Assembly: GCF_031585635.1 (NCBI RefSeq)
Contig: NZ_CP134196.1
Coordinates: 868,001 to 932,000, forward strand
Source of the DNA: Paraburkholderia sp. FT54
Lineage (GTDB): Bacteria > Pseudomonadota > Gammaproteobacteria > Burkholderiales > Burkholderiaceae
Direction: 5' to 3'
Length of the DNA: 64,000 nucleotides
Shown here: positions 44,884-53,137 of the stretch, in pieces
How the letters are laid out: every line of letters begins with the position of its first letter
How positions within the stretch are numbered: the first letter of the stretch is position 1
Notes under the pieces: model-generated
What the model was told of the DNA's origin: nothing
The model's database searches: none
The model's input: only the letters and a program-made list of their open reading frames with translations
Translations under genes and position numbers: made by a program

Positions 44884-46044
44884 ATGGCCAATCTTTTTGA
44901 TGTGCCGCAATTCATTGAAGACGCGCCGTCTCTCGCCGTCAATCCCGGCTCGCATGAAACGGCGGCACAAGCCGCTGTGATATTTGACGACGTCGGCAAA
45001 GTGTTCTCCAATGCACGCGGCGTGTCGACCGCGGCGCTCGTCAACGTCACGCTGAAGGTGGCGCGGGGCGAGGTGTTCGGCATTATCGGCCGCAGCGGGG
45101 CAGGCAAGTCGACGCTATTGCGACTTGTCAACGGTCTGGAAAGACCGAGTTCAGGCGCGGTGCGCGTGAATGGCGTGAGTGTCGGTGAACTCGACGAGCG
45201 CGGACTCGTGACTTTGCGCCGACGCATTGGCATGGTGTTTCAGCACTTCAATCTGCTTTCCGCGAAGACGGTCCGCGAGAACATTGCGTTGCCGCTGAAA
45301 ATTGCCGGTGTGCCGAAAGCCGCTATCGATAGGAAAGTCGATGCGCTGCTGGAGTTGGTGGGATTGTCCGCCAAACGCGACGCTTATCCGGCGAGCTTGT
45401 CCGGTGGCCAGAAACAGCGCGTCGGCATTGCGCGCGCGTTGGTCACCGATCCGGACATTCTGCTTTGCGACGAGGCCACCTCCGCACTTGATCCGGAAAC
45501 GACGCAAGCCATTCTCGCGCTGCTGCGCGATATCAACCAGCGCCTGAACCTGACCATCGTCCTGATCACGCATGAAATGCAGGTGATCCGCGAGGTCTGC
45601 GATACGGTTGCGGTGATCGAGCGCGGCGAGGTGGTGGAGACCGGCCCCGTGTGGCATGTGTTCGGCGATCCGCAACATGACGCGACGCGCGCGTTGTTGC
45701 GCACCTTGGTGCATGACTTGCCAGTGGACCTCGCGCAACGGGTCAAGCCGCTGCGCGACATCGCGCATGCGGATGCACAGATTCTGCTGGACGTGCGTTT
45801 TACCGGCGTCGATGCACGTGAGCCCGATCTCGGCGGCCTTGCGTCGGCGTTGAGTATCGATGGCGGGCACGTGAGTTTCGTGCACGGCGGCATCGACCGG
45901 ATCCAGGGCCATGCGCAAGGGCGTCTGGTGGTGTCGGCGCAAGTGCGTGCGAACGCGGGCAACGCCGTGGAAAAACAGATCGCGACACTCCTCGAAGGCG
46001 CGCGTCGCTATGCCAACCATGTCGAGGTATTGGGCTATGTCTGA
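44884..46044 (+). CDS. MetN-like ABC transporter ATPase with NIL domain
   Basis: 386 residues. After about 30 extra N-terminal residues the ATPase core shows Walker A GRSGAGKST, Q-loop MVFQHFNLLS, signature LSGGQKQRVGIARALV, Walker B ILLCDEATSALDPETT and H-loop ITHEM. The C-terminal ~90 residues (from about 295, DAQILLDVRFTGVDARE) resemble the NIL/ACT-type sensory domain of MetN, which binds the transported amino acid in E. coli and inhibits transport. It energises uptake with the MetI-like permease, whose start codon lies inside this gene's last codons. Substrate is inferred from context to be an organosulfur compound. Confidence 0.9.
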   Translation: MANLFDVPQFIEDAPSLAVNPGSHETAAQAAVIFDDVGKVFSNARGVSTAALVNVTLKVARGEVFGIIGRSGAGKSTLLRLVNGLERPSSGAVRVNGVSVGELDERGLVTLRRRIGMVFQHFNLLSAKTVRENIALPLKIAGVPKAAIDRKVDALLELVGLSAKRDAYPASLSGGQKQRVGIARALVTDPDILLCDEATSALDPETTQAILALLRDINQRLNLTIVLITHEMQVIREVCDTVAVIERGEVVETGPVWHVFGDPQHDATRALLRTLVHDLPVDLAQRVKPLRDIAHADAQILLDVRFTGVDAREPDLGGLASALSIDGGHVSFVHGGIDRIQGHAQGRLVVSAQVRANAGNAVEKQIATLLEGARRYANHVEVLGYV

Positions 46045-46693
46045 GTTGTGGCTTTCCGAACTCGCCGATGCAATTCGCGACACCATCGTCATGGTCGGCG
46101 TATCCGCATTCTTCGCGGCGCTAGTCGGCATTCCGTTAGCGCTGGTGCTGGTCACGACGACACGCGGGGGCATCTTCGAGAAGCGGGCGGTGAACAGCAC
46201 GCTCGGTGCGCTCGTCAACGCGTTCCGCTCCACGCCCTTCATCATTCTGCTGGTCGCGTTGCTGCCGCTCACGCGTTTGCTGATCGGCACGACGATCGGC
46301 GTATGGGCCGCGATCGTGCCGCTCAGCATCGCGGCGATTCCGTTTTTTGCGCGCGTGGCCGAAGTGAGCTTGCGTGAAGTGGACCGCGGTTTGATCGAAG
46401 CCGCGCAGGCCATGGGCGCGCAACGCCGGCATATCATCTGGCATGTGCTCCTGCCCGAGGCGCTGCCGGGCATTCTCGGCGGCTTCACGATTACCGTGGT
46501 GGCGATGATCGGTTCCTCGGCGATGGCGGGCGCGGTCGGTGCGGGCGGCCTTGGCGATCTGGCCATCCGCTACGGCTATCAGCGTTTCGATACGACCGTG
46601 ATGGTGACGGTGATCGTGCTGCTGATCGCGATCGTCACGGCGGTGCAGTTCGTCGGCGACCGGTTCGTGCGGCGGCTCGCGCAACGAGCGTGA
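46037..46693 (+). CDS. MetI-like ABC transporter permease
   Basis: 218 residues from the ATG at 46037 (MSELWLSELADAIRDTIVMV), overlapping the ATPase stop by 8 bases; the open frame extends further upstream but only in the shadow of the ATPase gene. Five transmembrane helices are visible. The EAA loop that contacts the ATPase is EAAQAMGAQRRHIIWHVLLPE (20 of its residues fall in the usual EAA-x3-G pattern), and SSAMAGAVGAGGLGDLAIRYG is typical of MetI near the C terminus. It completes the transporter formed with the genes at 42579 and 44884. Confidence 0.9.
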   Translation: MSELWLSELADAIRDTIVMVGVSAFFAALVGIPLALVLVTTTRGGIFEKRAVNSTLGALVNAFRSTPFIILLVALLPLTRLLIGTTIGVWAAIVPLSIAAIPFFARVAEVSLREVDRGLIEAAQAMGAQRRHIIWHVLLPEALPGILGGFTITVVAMIGSSAMAGAVGAGGLGDLAIRYGYQRFDTTVMVTVIVLLIAIVTAVQFVGDRFVRRLAQRA

Positions 46694-46729
46694 ACCCGCG
46701 TCATCGCGTTTATCGCTTAACGTGCAGCA

Positions 46730-46750
46730 GCTATTCGCATGAAGAATAGC
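46730..46750 (+). terminator. Hairpin between the permease and the SfnB-like gene
   Basis: GCTATTC (46730-46736) and GAATAGC (46744-46750) form a perfect 7-bp stem with a 7-base loop in the 169-bp gap between the permease gene and the DszC-like gene. No T-run follows, so it may attenuate, process or stabilise the mRNA rather than terminate it. Confidence 0.35.
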
Positions 46751-46862
46751 GGCGCCTGTTTGCGGCTCTCGCATCACCGCCTATCATGCTAGCTACGGCA
46801 TTCCACGCCGAAAGCGTTGCGCTTGCGGCCGCTCGCCGAATCACTCTTTACGTGGAAATTGC

Positions 46863-48065
46863 ATGAACGATCCTCGTCATGCCGATGCGTTGCAAACGCC
46901 TCAGGCATTCGCCGCGCCCGGGGTGCGCGATCTCGCGGGTTTGCTCGACGCGTTGCGCGCGACCGCCGCACAGCGCGATCTGGATGGCGGCCACGCCGCG
47001 CAGGAGAAACAATGGATCGCCGACGTGGGACTGCTCACGCTCGCGGTGCCGCGCGAATTCGGCGGGCTCGGCGCGCGTTGGCCCGACATCTACGAGACGA
47101 TCCGCAAGATCGCGCAGGTGGACAGCGCGCTCGCGCATCTGTTGGGCTTCACCTGCTTGCAGGTAGTCAGCGTCAATGTATGGGGCAATCCGGAACAACG
47201 TGCCCGCTATCTGCGCGGCACAGTCGAAGGACGATGGTGGTGGGGCAACGCCGTCAATCCGCTCGACACGCGACTCGTTGCAAGCGCAACCGGCGACGGC
47301 GGCTATCTGCTCGATGGCCAGAAGGGCTTTTGCTCCGGCACGCGCGGCTCGCAGATGATGACGGTATCCGGGCACGATCCGCTCAGCGGCCAACCGGTGT
47401 TCGGCGTGGTGCCGACCACGCGCGAAGGTATCACCGTTCACGAGGACTGGAACCCGATTGGCCAGCGGCAGACCGACAGCGGCAGCGTGTCCTTCGTGCG
47501 CGTCAGGGTCGAACCGCACGAAGTGATGGTGCGGCCCGACACGCCGCACGCGAGTTTGCGCACGCTGATTTCGCAGCAGGTGCTGACCAATCTGTTCGTG
47601 GGCATCGCACAAGGCGCGCTCGACGAAGCGCGCGCCTACGTCACGCGGCACGGCAAGGCGTGGATCTATTCCGGCGTCGACAAGGCCACCGACGATCCTT
47701 ACCTGATCCAGCGTTTCGGCGAGATGCGCCTGCAGGCGGTGAGCGCCGAAGCGCTGGCCACCCGTGCGGCGTGGCTGCTTGAGGACGCGTGGCAGCAGGG
47801 TCCGGCGCTTTCCGCGGAAACGCGCGCGCAGGTTGCGCTCGCCACGTCGGAGGCGAAGATCGTCGCGCACCGCGCCGCGCTCGACGTCAGCGAAAAACTG
47901 TTCGACGCCTGTGGCGCCCGTGCGACACACGCACCGCTCGCGCTCGATCGTTTCTGGCGTAACGCCCGCGTGCATACGCTGCATGATCCGCTCGACTATC
48001 GCGTGCGCGACGTCGGGCGATACGCGCTCACCGGCGCACTGCCCGAGGTTTCTTTGTACACTTGA
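46863..48065 (+). CDS. Acyl-CoA-dehydrogenase-fold flavin monooxygenase (SfnB/DszC-like)
   Basis: 400 residues of the acyl-CoA dehydrogenase fold in the DszC/SfnB branch: LLTLAVPREFGGLGARWPD near the start, GFTCLQVVSVNVWGNPEQ, DGQKGFCSGTRGSQMMTVSG in the middle, and a C-terminal helical domain with LDVSEKLFDACGA and FWRNARVHTLHDPLDYRVRD. Relatives oxidise sulfur compounds (dibenzothiophene, dimethyl sulfone-derived intermediates) with reduced flavin rather than dehydrogenating acyl-CoA. It follows the permease by 169 bp on the same strand. Together with the DszA-like enzyme it could supply sulfite to sulfite reductase. Confidence 0.85.
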   Translation: MNDPRHADALQTPQAFAAPGVRDLAGLLDALRATAAQRDLDGGHAAQEKQWIADVGLLTLAVPREFGGLGARWPDIYETIRKIAQVDSALAHLLGFTCLQVVSVNVWGNPEQRARYLRGTVEGRWWWGNAVNPLDTRLVASATGDGGYLLDGQKGFCSGTRGSQMMTVSGHDPLSGQPVFGVVPTTREGITVHEDWNPIGQRQTDSGSVSFVRVRVEPHEVMVRPDTPHASLRTLISQQVLTNLFVGIAQGALDEARAYVTRHGKAWIYSGVDKATDDPYLIQRFGEMRLQAVSAEALATRAAWLLEDAWQQGPALSAETRAQVALATSEAKIVAHRAALDVSEKLFDACGARATHAPLALDRFWRNARVHTLHDPLDYRVRDVGRYALTGALPEVSLYT

Positions 48066-48073
48066 GGCGGTTT

Positions 48074-48100
48074 GCGGCGGCCCGCACGGTGCGCCGCGTT
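48074..48100 (+). terminator. Weak hairpin with T-run after the SfnB-like gene
   Basis: GCGGCG (48074-48079) pairs with CGCCGC (48092-48097) across a 12-base loop and is followed by GTTTTA. If this is the end of the sulfur operon, mntH must have its own promoter or depend on readthrough; it also argues against an mntH start at 48072. Confidence 0.4.
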
Positions 48101-48125
48101 TTATCCCCTTCAAGAGATTCCCGGA

Positions 48126-49454
48126 TTGCAGTTCAAATTACCGACCACGGCAACGGCGCCGTTTTGCCCATCCGAGGTGCAAGGCTCGGTGGCCGTCTCG
48201 CAAGGCGCCCCTTTCTGGAAAAAGATCCTGCAATTCGCGGGGCCCGGCCTGCTGATCTCGATCGGCTATATGGACCCGGGCAACTGGGCCACCGACATCG
48301 AAGCCGGCTCGCGCTATGGCTACAGCCTGTTGTTCGTTGTCATGCTGTCGAGTCTCGCGGCGATGGCGCTGCAATGCCTGAGCATGCGCCTCGGCATCGC
48401 GACCGGGCGCGATCTCGCGGAGTTGTCGAGAGATCGTTATTCTCCGGCTGTGGCGCGCTTTCAGTGGCTGCTCGCGGAACTGTCGATCGTAGCCTGCGAT
48501 CTGGCCGAAGTGCTGGGCGGCGCGCTCGCCTTTCATCTGCTATTCAAATGCTCGCTGACCACCGGCGTGCTGCTGACCGCATTCGACACGTTGATCGTGC
48601 TCGGCCTGAAAGGCAAGAATTTCCGCGATCTCGAAGCGATCATGCTCGGGCTGATCGCAACCATCGGCGTGGGATACATCATCGAGCTCGCGCTGGTGCA
48701 GCCGCATTGGCCGTCGGTCGCGCAGGGACTGATCCCGTCGTGGCAGGCATTGAGCTCGCGCGAACCCATGTATCTGGCGATCGGCATTCTCGGCGCGACG
48801 GTGATGCCGCATAACCTCTATCTGCATTCGTCGATCGTGCAGACGCGGGCGGTAAAGCGTGACTCCGCCAGCATCAGATCGGCGATCGGCATGTCGCGCC
48901 TCGATACGATCGTGTCGCTGGTGCTCGCGCTGCTGATCAACATGGCGATCCTGATTCTCGCCGCCGCAGCGTTCCATGCCACCGGCCACAATCAGGTCAC
49001 CGAAATCGAAGACGCCTACAAGCTGCTTGCGCCCGTCGTCGGCACCGGTTTCGCGGCGGTGTTGTTCGCCGTGACCTTGCTCGCCTCGGGACAAAGCTCG
49101 ACCTTCACCGGCACGGTGGCGGGGCAGGTCATCATGGAGGGCTTTCTGAAGCTGAAAATTCCGTGCTGGCAGCGGCGCTTCATTACGCGGGCACTCGCCT
49201 TGATCCCCGCGCTGATCGGCGTGCAGATGATGGGTAACGGCGCGGTCGGCAAACTGCTGGTCGCCAGCCAGGTCGTGTTGAGCCTGCAATTGCCGTTTGC
49301 CCTTTATCCGTTGATCCGCATGACCAGTGATCGTTCGTTGATGGGCGAATTCGCCAACACGCTGCTGACGCGGTTCGTCGCGTGGACGCTTTTCGTGGTG
49401 ATCAGCGCGGCGAATCTGTGGCTGGTGGTGCAGACGGTGGGATTGGCTGGCTGA
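48126..49454 (+). CDS. mntH: NRAMP-family divalent metal transporter
   Basis: 442 residues if the TTG at 48126 (LQFKLPTTATAPFCP) is the start; an in-frame TTG at 48072 would add 18 residues and overlaps a hairpin, and no ATG is available before the core. Eleven transmembrane helices are expected. The NRAMP metal-site motifs are intact: GYMDPGNWATDIEAGS in helix 1 (Asp, Asn) and GATVMPHNLYLHSSI in helix 6 (Met, His). It imports Mn2+ (also Fe2+) with protons. GGQSSTFTGT-type segment ASGQSSTFTGTVAGQ is typical of MntH. The neighbouring gene is convergent flhC; a shared hairpin lies between. Confidence 0.9.
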   Translation: MQFKLPTTATAPFCPSEVQGSVAVSQGAPFWKKILQFAGPGLLISIGYMDPGNWATDIEAGSRYGYSLLFVVMLSSLAAMALQCLSMRLGIATGRDLAELSRDRYSPAVARFQWLLAELSIVACDLAEVLGGALAFHLLFKCSLTTGVLLTAFDTLIVLGLKGKNFRDLEAIMLGLIATIGVGYIIELALVQPHWPSVAQGLIPSWQALSSREPMYLAIGILGATVMPHNLYLHSSIVQTRAVKRDSASIRSAIGMSRLDTIVSLVLALLINMAILILAAAAFHATGHNQVTEIEDAYKLLAPVVGTGFAAVLFAVTLLASGQSSTFTGTVAGQVIMEGFLKLKIPCWQRRFITRALALIPALIGVQMMGNGAVGKLLVASQVVLSLQLPFALYPLIRMTSDRSLMGEFANTLLTRFVAWTLFVVISAANLWLVVQTVGLAG

Positions 49455-49510
49455 AGCGGCCCTTTGCCGCGTGCTGTGTGTCGACGCCGACCGCCGGCGC
49501 GAATGGGACG

Positions 49511-49539
49511 AAAAAAAAGTCCGCGCGGAGGCGGACTTT
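49511..49539 (-). terminator. Intrinsic terminator of flhDC
   Basis: AAAGTCCGC (49516-49524) pairs perfectly with GCGGACTTT (49531-49539) around a 6-base loop. On the minus strand the stem is followed by a run of eight T (complement of 49511-49518). It lies about 50 bp after the flhC stop codon; it may also work weakly for mntH. Confidence 0.9.
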
Positions 49540-49590
49540 CTAATCAAGACTTCGGTTCGATTCGGGCTGGACCTGCCCTCATCGATGCGA

Positions 49591-50169
49591 TCACGCTGCT
49601 TGCGCGATCTGCGCTGCTTCGAGCGCTTCCTGGCGGGCCGCCGCGGCTTTCTTCGTCTTGCCGGCACGCGACGGCGGCTGGCACGCGCCGCACACCACGT
49701 TATGCTGCAGGTCGTGTTTGTGTGCCACGAACTTGCCGGTGCAACGGCAGCATTTGGTCAATTGCAGAATGTCGGCGTCGAAGAAACGGACCAGCGTCCA
49801 CGCACGCGTCAAATCCAGCACCGGTTCGGTTTCGCTGTGCTGGCAGTGTTCCAGATACAGCCGATATCCTTTGGTCAGCGCATCCAGATGCGAGCAACGC
49901 GCTTCGTTCTTCAGGAACAGGTATGTGTTGTAAAACAACGACGCGTGGATGTTCGCCAGCCACGTCATATACCAGTCCGCCGAGAACGGCAGCATGCCCT
50001 TCGGCGGCGATACGCCCTTGACCTCACGATACAGGCGGATCATGCGGTCGCGCGAGAGCGTCAATTCACTCTCGAGCACCTGCATGCGCGCGCCCAGCTC
50101 GATCAGCGCAATGGCGCGGAATACTTCCTGTGCGTCTTCCGTCAGGCTACGCTTGAGCATCGCAGTCAC
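49591..50169 (-). CDS. flhC: Flagellar master regulator subunit FlhC
   Basis: 192 residues, the normal FlhC length. The zinc-binding cysteine cluster is visible: CCRCTGKFVAHKHDLQHNVV followed by CGACQPP, giving the four Cys ligands. Upstream segments IALIELGARMQVLESELTLS and YREVKGVSPPKGMLPFSADW (quoted separately) are family hallmarks. With FlhD it forms the hexameric FlhD4C2 activator that switches on class II flagellar promoters. It starts 5 bp after the flhD stop. A C-terminal Ala/Lys-rich tail follows the zinc site. The operon ends at the strong terminator at 49511-49539. Confidence 0.95.
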   Translation of the reverse strand: MTAMLKRSLTEDAQEVFRAIALIELGARMQVLESELTLSRDRMIRLYREVKGVSPPKGMLPFSADWYMTWLANIHASLFYNTYLFLKNEARCSHLDALTKGYRLYLEHCQHSETEPVLDLTRAWTLVRFFDADILQLTKCCRCTGKFVAHKHDLQHNVVCGACQPPSRAGKTKKAAAARQEALEAAQIAQAA

Positions 50170-50174
50170 CTCGA

Positions 50175-50495
50175 TTAAGCGAACTGTTCAGCCGGCTGGC
50201 CTGCAAGCAGGATCGCCGCATGAGTCGGTGCAACTGCGGTGTGCTTCGTCGTTTGCGTCAACGCCGACAACATCGAGTGGTCGTTGAAGCGGAAGAAGCA
50301 CAAAAGCTGATCGGAAGCGGCCAGCTTGACGATCTGCGCGAGCGACAGCCCAGCAAGCAAATCAGCCAGTTCCGACGACAGTCCCAGCCGGAACATGCCG
50401 ACCGGTTTGTCCTCACGCAACATACGTTGCGCGAGCATGATGTAAGACAAGTTAATCTCGCGGATTGAATCCAGCGTCTCGCTGCTACGGTCCAT
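50175..50495 (-). CDS. flhD: Flagellar master regulator subunit FlhD
   Basis: 106 residues from the ATG at 50495 ([20 protein letters not shown]), which matches the family start; the frame is open further upstream but without conserved sequence. Segments [20 protein letters not shown] and [20 protein letters not shown] (quoted separately) are typical of beta-proteobacterial FlhD. It dimerises and binds FlhC. No other flagellar or chemotaxis gene is in the window, so the master operon is separated from its targets here. The upstream ~530 bp are AT-rich and contain repeated TGTAAC motifs. Confidence 0.93.
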   Translation of the reverse strand: MDRSSETLDSIREINLSYIMLAQRMLREDKPVGMFRLGLSSELADLLAGLSLAQIVKLAASDQLLCFFRFNDHSMLSALTQTTKHTAVAPTHAAILLAGQPAEQFA

Positions 50496-51029
50496 TTTCT
50501 GTGTTTTCCGAAGCCCCGAATTACTATGTCGGCATTTTTTGCCGTTATGTCTTTTGTGCCTCGCCGGAAACGTTGTCCTCCGGCTACGTGTCACCACCTG
50601 ATACAGACAGCGACCTTTTGATACATCGCGTTACATTTCGTAACAGCTTGGGTCGAATTGTATGAAGGGCAAAACAAGAAATCAATCCCTTCTCAAAAAA
50701 ATATCTCAAAAAGATACATCAATTTTCGGTAACTCTTTCACGGTCCTGTAATAGACGATGCTTAGCAGATTTTCCGCTATCGGGGATTTTTGTCTGATCC
50801 ATGGAAACCCTTGTATCGCGGGACTTCCGCTTGTTTGGCCGGGAAAATGTCGCGGGCTGTCCGCTGATCGGTAATTCCCGTCCGACTCGGAAAGGAAACA
50901 GAAAGCGAGCGCAATATAGAGTAATAAATACCGGCTTTGGGCGCCGCTATGGGGACAAACCAGATGTGTAACAGATTGGTACGGCCCCGGTTACAAACGA
51001 GGCCGTATTTGTAACTTCCTGCGTGACGT
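50496..51029. promoter_or_regulatory. Long flhDC leader / yeeE 3-prime region with repeated TGTAAC motifs
   Basis: This 534-bp AT-rich region carries the flhDC promoter. TGTAAC or its complement GTTACA occurs at 50630-50635 (within the palindrome GTTAC-atttc-GTAAC, 50630-50644), 50967-50972, 50990-50995 and 51010-51015. Nearest the yeeE stop, TACGGCC (50980-50986) and GGCCGTA (51001-51007) form a hairpin that may terminate yeeE transcription. No gene is supported. I cannot place a definite -10/-35 for flhD. Confidence 0.5.
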
Positions 51030-52253
51030 CTAGCAGCCGGTGGAGCGAACGCGTTCGACCTCGAGACCGAACGCCGGCCGCAGTCGCGTGCCCAGCACGT
51101 TCCCGGCGAAGGCAGCGACCAGCCAAAGCCAGCCGTGCAAGCTGCCTGACACGATCCCGCTGAAGTAGGCACCGATGTTACAACCGTAGGCCAGGCGGGC
51201 TCCGTAGCCCAGCATCAGGCCGCCGACCACCGCCGCGATCAGCGAGCGAGCCGGCACTTTCCACACTGGCGCGTAACGTCCGGCCAGCGCCGCGGCCGCC
51301 ATCGCACCGAGCACGATGCCGATATCCATCACCGAAGTCACGTCATGTGTAACGGGGGCGGCGAGGGATCCCGCGTTGGCATGGGCGGCCCAATAGGGCC
51401 AATCGGCCACATCGATTCCGAGCGCGGCAAAGAGTTTGGCGCCCCAAAGCGCGAACGCCGACGTCACGCCCCACGGGCGCCCGGAGAGCGCCAGTGTCGC
51501 GAAGTTGAGCAGAACCAGCGCAATCGCGCCGACGAACAGCGGCCACGGGCCGTGCAGCCATGGCGACGTATGCGGCTGGCGCGGCGGCTCATTGACCAGT
51601 TGACCATGGCGGCGCCGTTCGACCAGAACGGTCAGTGCCGCGATGGCCGCGAAAACGATCAGGTTCAGCACGATGGCCCAGCCGGCGCCGAGCGTGGTCA
51701 ACATCGACAGCGGTTTGAGCGACGGCAATGCGGTCCAGAACGGCATGTGCGCGGTCGCAACGACCGAACCCACCACGAACGCCGCCAACGTGACGATCAT
51801 GCGGGTGCTGCCGCCACCCACGGTGTACAGCGTGCCGGACGCGCAGCCGCCGCCCAGTTGCATGCCGATGCCGAACATGAAGGCCCCGACCAGCACGGAC
51901 GTGCCCGCCGGCGCGACCAGCCCGACTACCGGGCGGCCGAACAGCGTGCCGGCCTGGAGCGCCGGGAAAAACAGCAACACGCCGAGCGCGAGCATCAGCA
52001 TCTGGGCGCGCAGGCCGGCGCCGCGGCCGTCGGCGATAAAAACCCGCCACGCCGAAGTGAAGCCGAATGCCGCGTGATAAAGCGACATGCCGAGCAGGGC
52101 GCCGACAAGATAGAGCGCCGCCTGGCGGCCACTGACGGTCTGCGCCAGATAAACGGCGCCGAGCGCGATCAGAACGAGCGCGGCGCCGAGCGGTTTCGGA
52201 TTGATATCGAAACGGCGTGGCGCGCGCGGAAGCGAAGCGGAGAGGTCGGACAT
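51030..52253 (-). CDS. YeeE/YedE-family transporter (TsuA-like, thiosulfate uptake)
   Basis: 407 residues from the ATG at 52253 (MSDLSASLPRAPRRFDINPK); the frame continues upstream without family features. About ten to twelve hydrophobic segments in two pseudo-repeats. The diagnostic cysteines are present in GGGCASGTLYTVGGG and YGCNIGAYFSG, which in TsuA line the thiosulfate path. It therefore probably imports thiosulfate or a related sulfur species through the inner membrane. The usual partner TusA/YeeD is not adjacent. It lies upstream of flhDC on the same strand, separated by a hairpin, and adds to the sulfur-acquisition genes in the window. Confidence 0.85.
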   Translation of the reverse strand: MSDLSASLPRAPRRFDINPKPLGAALVLIALGAVYLAQTVSGRQAALYLVGALLGMSLYHAAFGFTSAWRVFIADGRGAGLRAQMLMLALGVLLFFPALQAGTLFGRPVVGLVAPAGTSVLVGAFMFGIGMQLGGGCASGTLYTVGGGSTRMIVTLAAFVVGSVVATAHMPFWTALPSLKPLSMLTTLGAGWAIVLNLIVFAAIAALTVLVERRRHGQLVNEPPRQPHTSPWLHGPWPLFVGAIALVLLNFATLALSGRPWGVTSAFALWGAKLFAALGIDVADWPYWAAHANAGSLAAPVTHDVTSVMDIGIVLGAMAAAALAGRYAPVWKVPARSLIAAVVGGLMLGYGARLAYGCNIGAYFSGIVSGSLHGWLWLVAAFAGNVLGTRLRPAFGLEVERVRSTGC

Positions 52254-52518
52254 GAGTGAGTTGACTGACAAGCGACGGGTCGAAGGCCGCCCGAGGGCGA
52301 ATGGAGGGCCGTTTTCGGGGCGGGCGTAGCGGAAAGGCAGTGGAAAAGAGGTGGAGGAAAAAGATAGCACGGATCGGCTGCTAAGGCAGGGCGGTCGAAT
52401 AGGGCGGCAGGGACGGGGTCTTTGGTGTCCGTTGTTATCGGCGTGTGGGCTGCGTGACGTTGAGCAGCCGGCAGCGGGCCTGTCAGACAACCGGCCGCCG
52501 TGGCGCCACTATCTATTT

Positions 52519-53058
52519 CTATTGGATAAACAGGGCCATCAGATCCGCATCATGAAACACACCGCCGACATTCAACGCGCCGACCTCGCAGCCGTATTTT
52601 CGAAAGCCGAACGACTCATGCAGTCTTCTCGCGGTTTCGTTACGGCTGCCGACCAGCAACTGGATTTGCCGCAGACCGGACACGCGCGAGGCCCGCGCCA
52701 GCAATTCGTCGAGCAACGCGCGCCCGATGCCACGGCCCGCGGCTTCCGGCGCGACATACATGCCGATCACTGCAGCTTTGTGCCGCTGCTTGTCGCCTGG
52801 GTTGCGGATCAGTCCAACCACGCCGATCAACGGCGCTCCGGCCGATGCGTACGCGCCGAGCAAAAAATCGCCTTCAGCCGCATGCAAGCCCTTCAGCATT
52901 GCATCGTGTTGTGACACGCCTTTGGCGAGCGCTTCCTCGTAACTCTGGCCGAACGAATCCGGATGCGCCCTCAGTCCACGCAGGCGAAGCTTGAAGTAGT
53001 CGTCACGATCGTCGGGACCGAGCTGGCGGACGAGTACGGCGTTGTCGTTCAAGTGCAT
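52519..53058 (-). CDS. GNAT-family N-acetyltransferase
   Basis: 179 residues from the ATG at 53058 (MHLNDNAVLVRQLGPDD); an in-frame TTG 33 bases upstream is possible because GGAGAG sits very close to the ATG. The GNAT core is visible: IGVVGLIRNPGDKQRHKAAV, then IGMYVAPEAAGRGIGRALLD (acetyl-CoA pyrophosphate loop AAGRGIG) and QIQLLVGSRNETARRLHESF with FGFRKYG. It transfers an acetyl group from acetyl-CoA to an unknown amine. Gene context (YeeE upstream in position, XRE regulator behind) gives no clue to the substrate. Confidence 0.85.
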   Translation of the reverse strand: MHLNDNAVLVRQLGPDDRDDYFKLRLRGLRAHPDSFGQSYEEALAKGVSQHDAMLKGLHAAEGDFLLGAYASAGAPLIGVVGLIRNPGDKQRHKAAVIGMYVAPEAAGRGIGRALLDELLARASRVSGLRQIQLLVGSRNETARRLHESFGFRKYGCEVGALNVGGVFHDADLMALFIQ

Positions 53059-53137
53059 CTCTCCGCGTAAATCCAACGAATGAAACGACAAGTGCTCGAT
53101 GCACGAGTGTGCCGCGCCTTCTACAGTCAGGCCACGG

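Noticed and set aside
42579..46693. Straight methionine importer MetNIQ
   Set aside because: The family similarity is real, but a flavin monooxygenase gene is embedded between the binding protein and the ATPase and a second follows, so a plain methionine role is less likely than organosulfur uptake.
48062..48125. Manganese (yybP-ykoY) riboswitch before mntH
   Set aside because: Only about 60 bases separate the genes and they contain just a weak hairpin; too short and no riboswitch core was seen.
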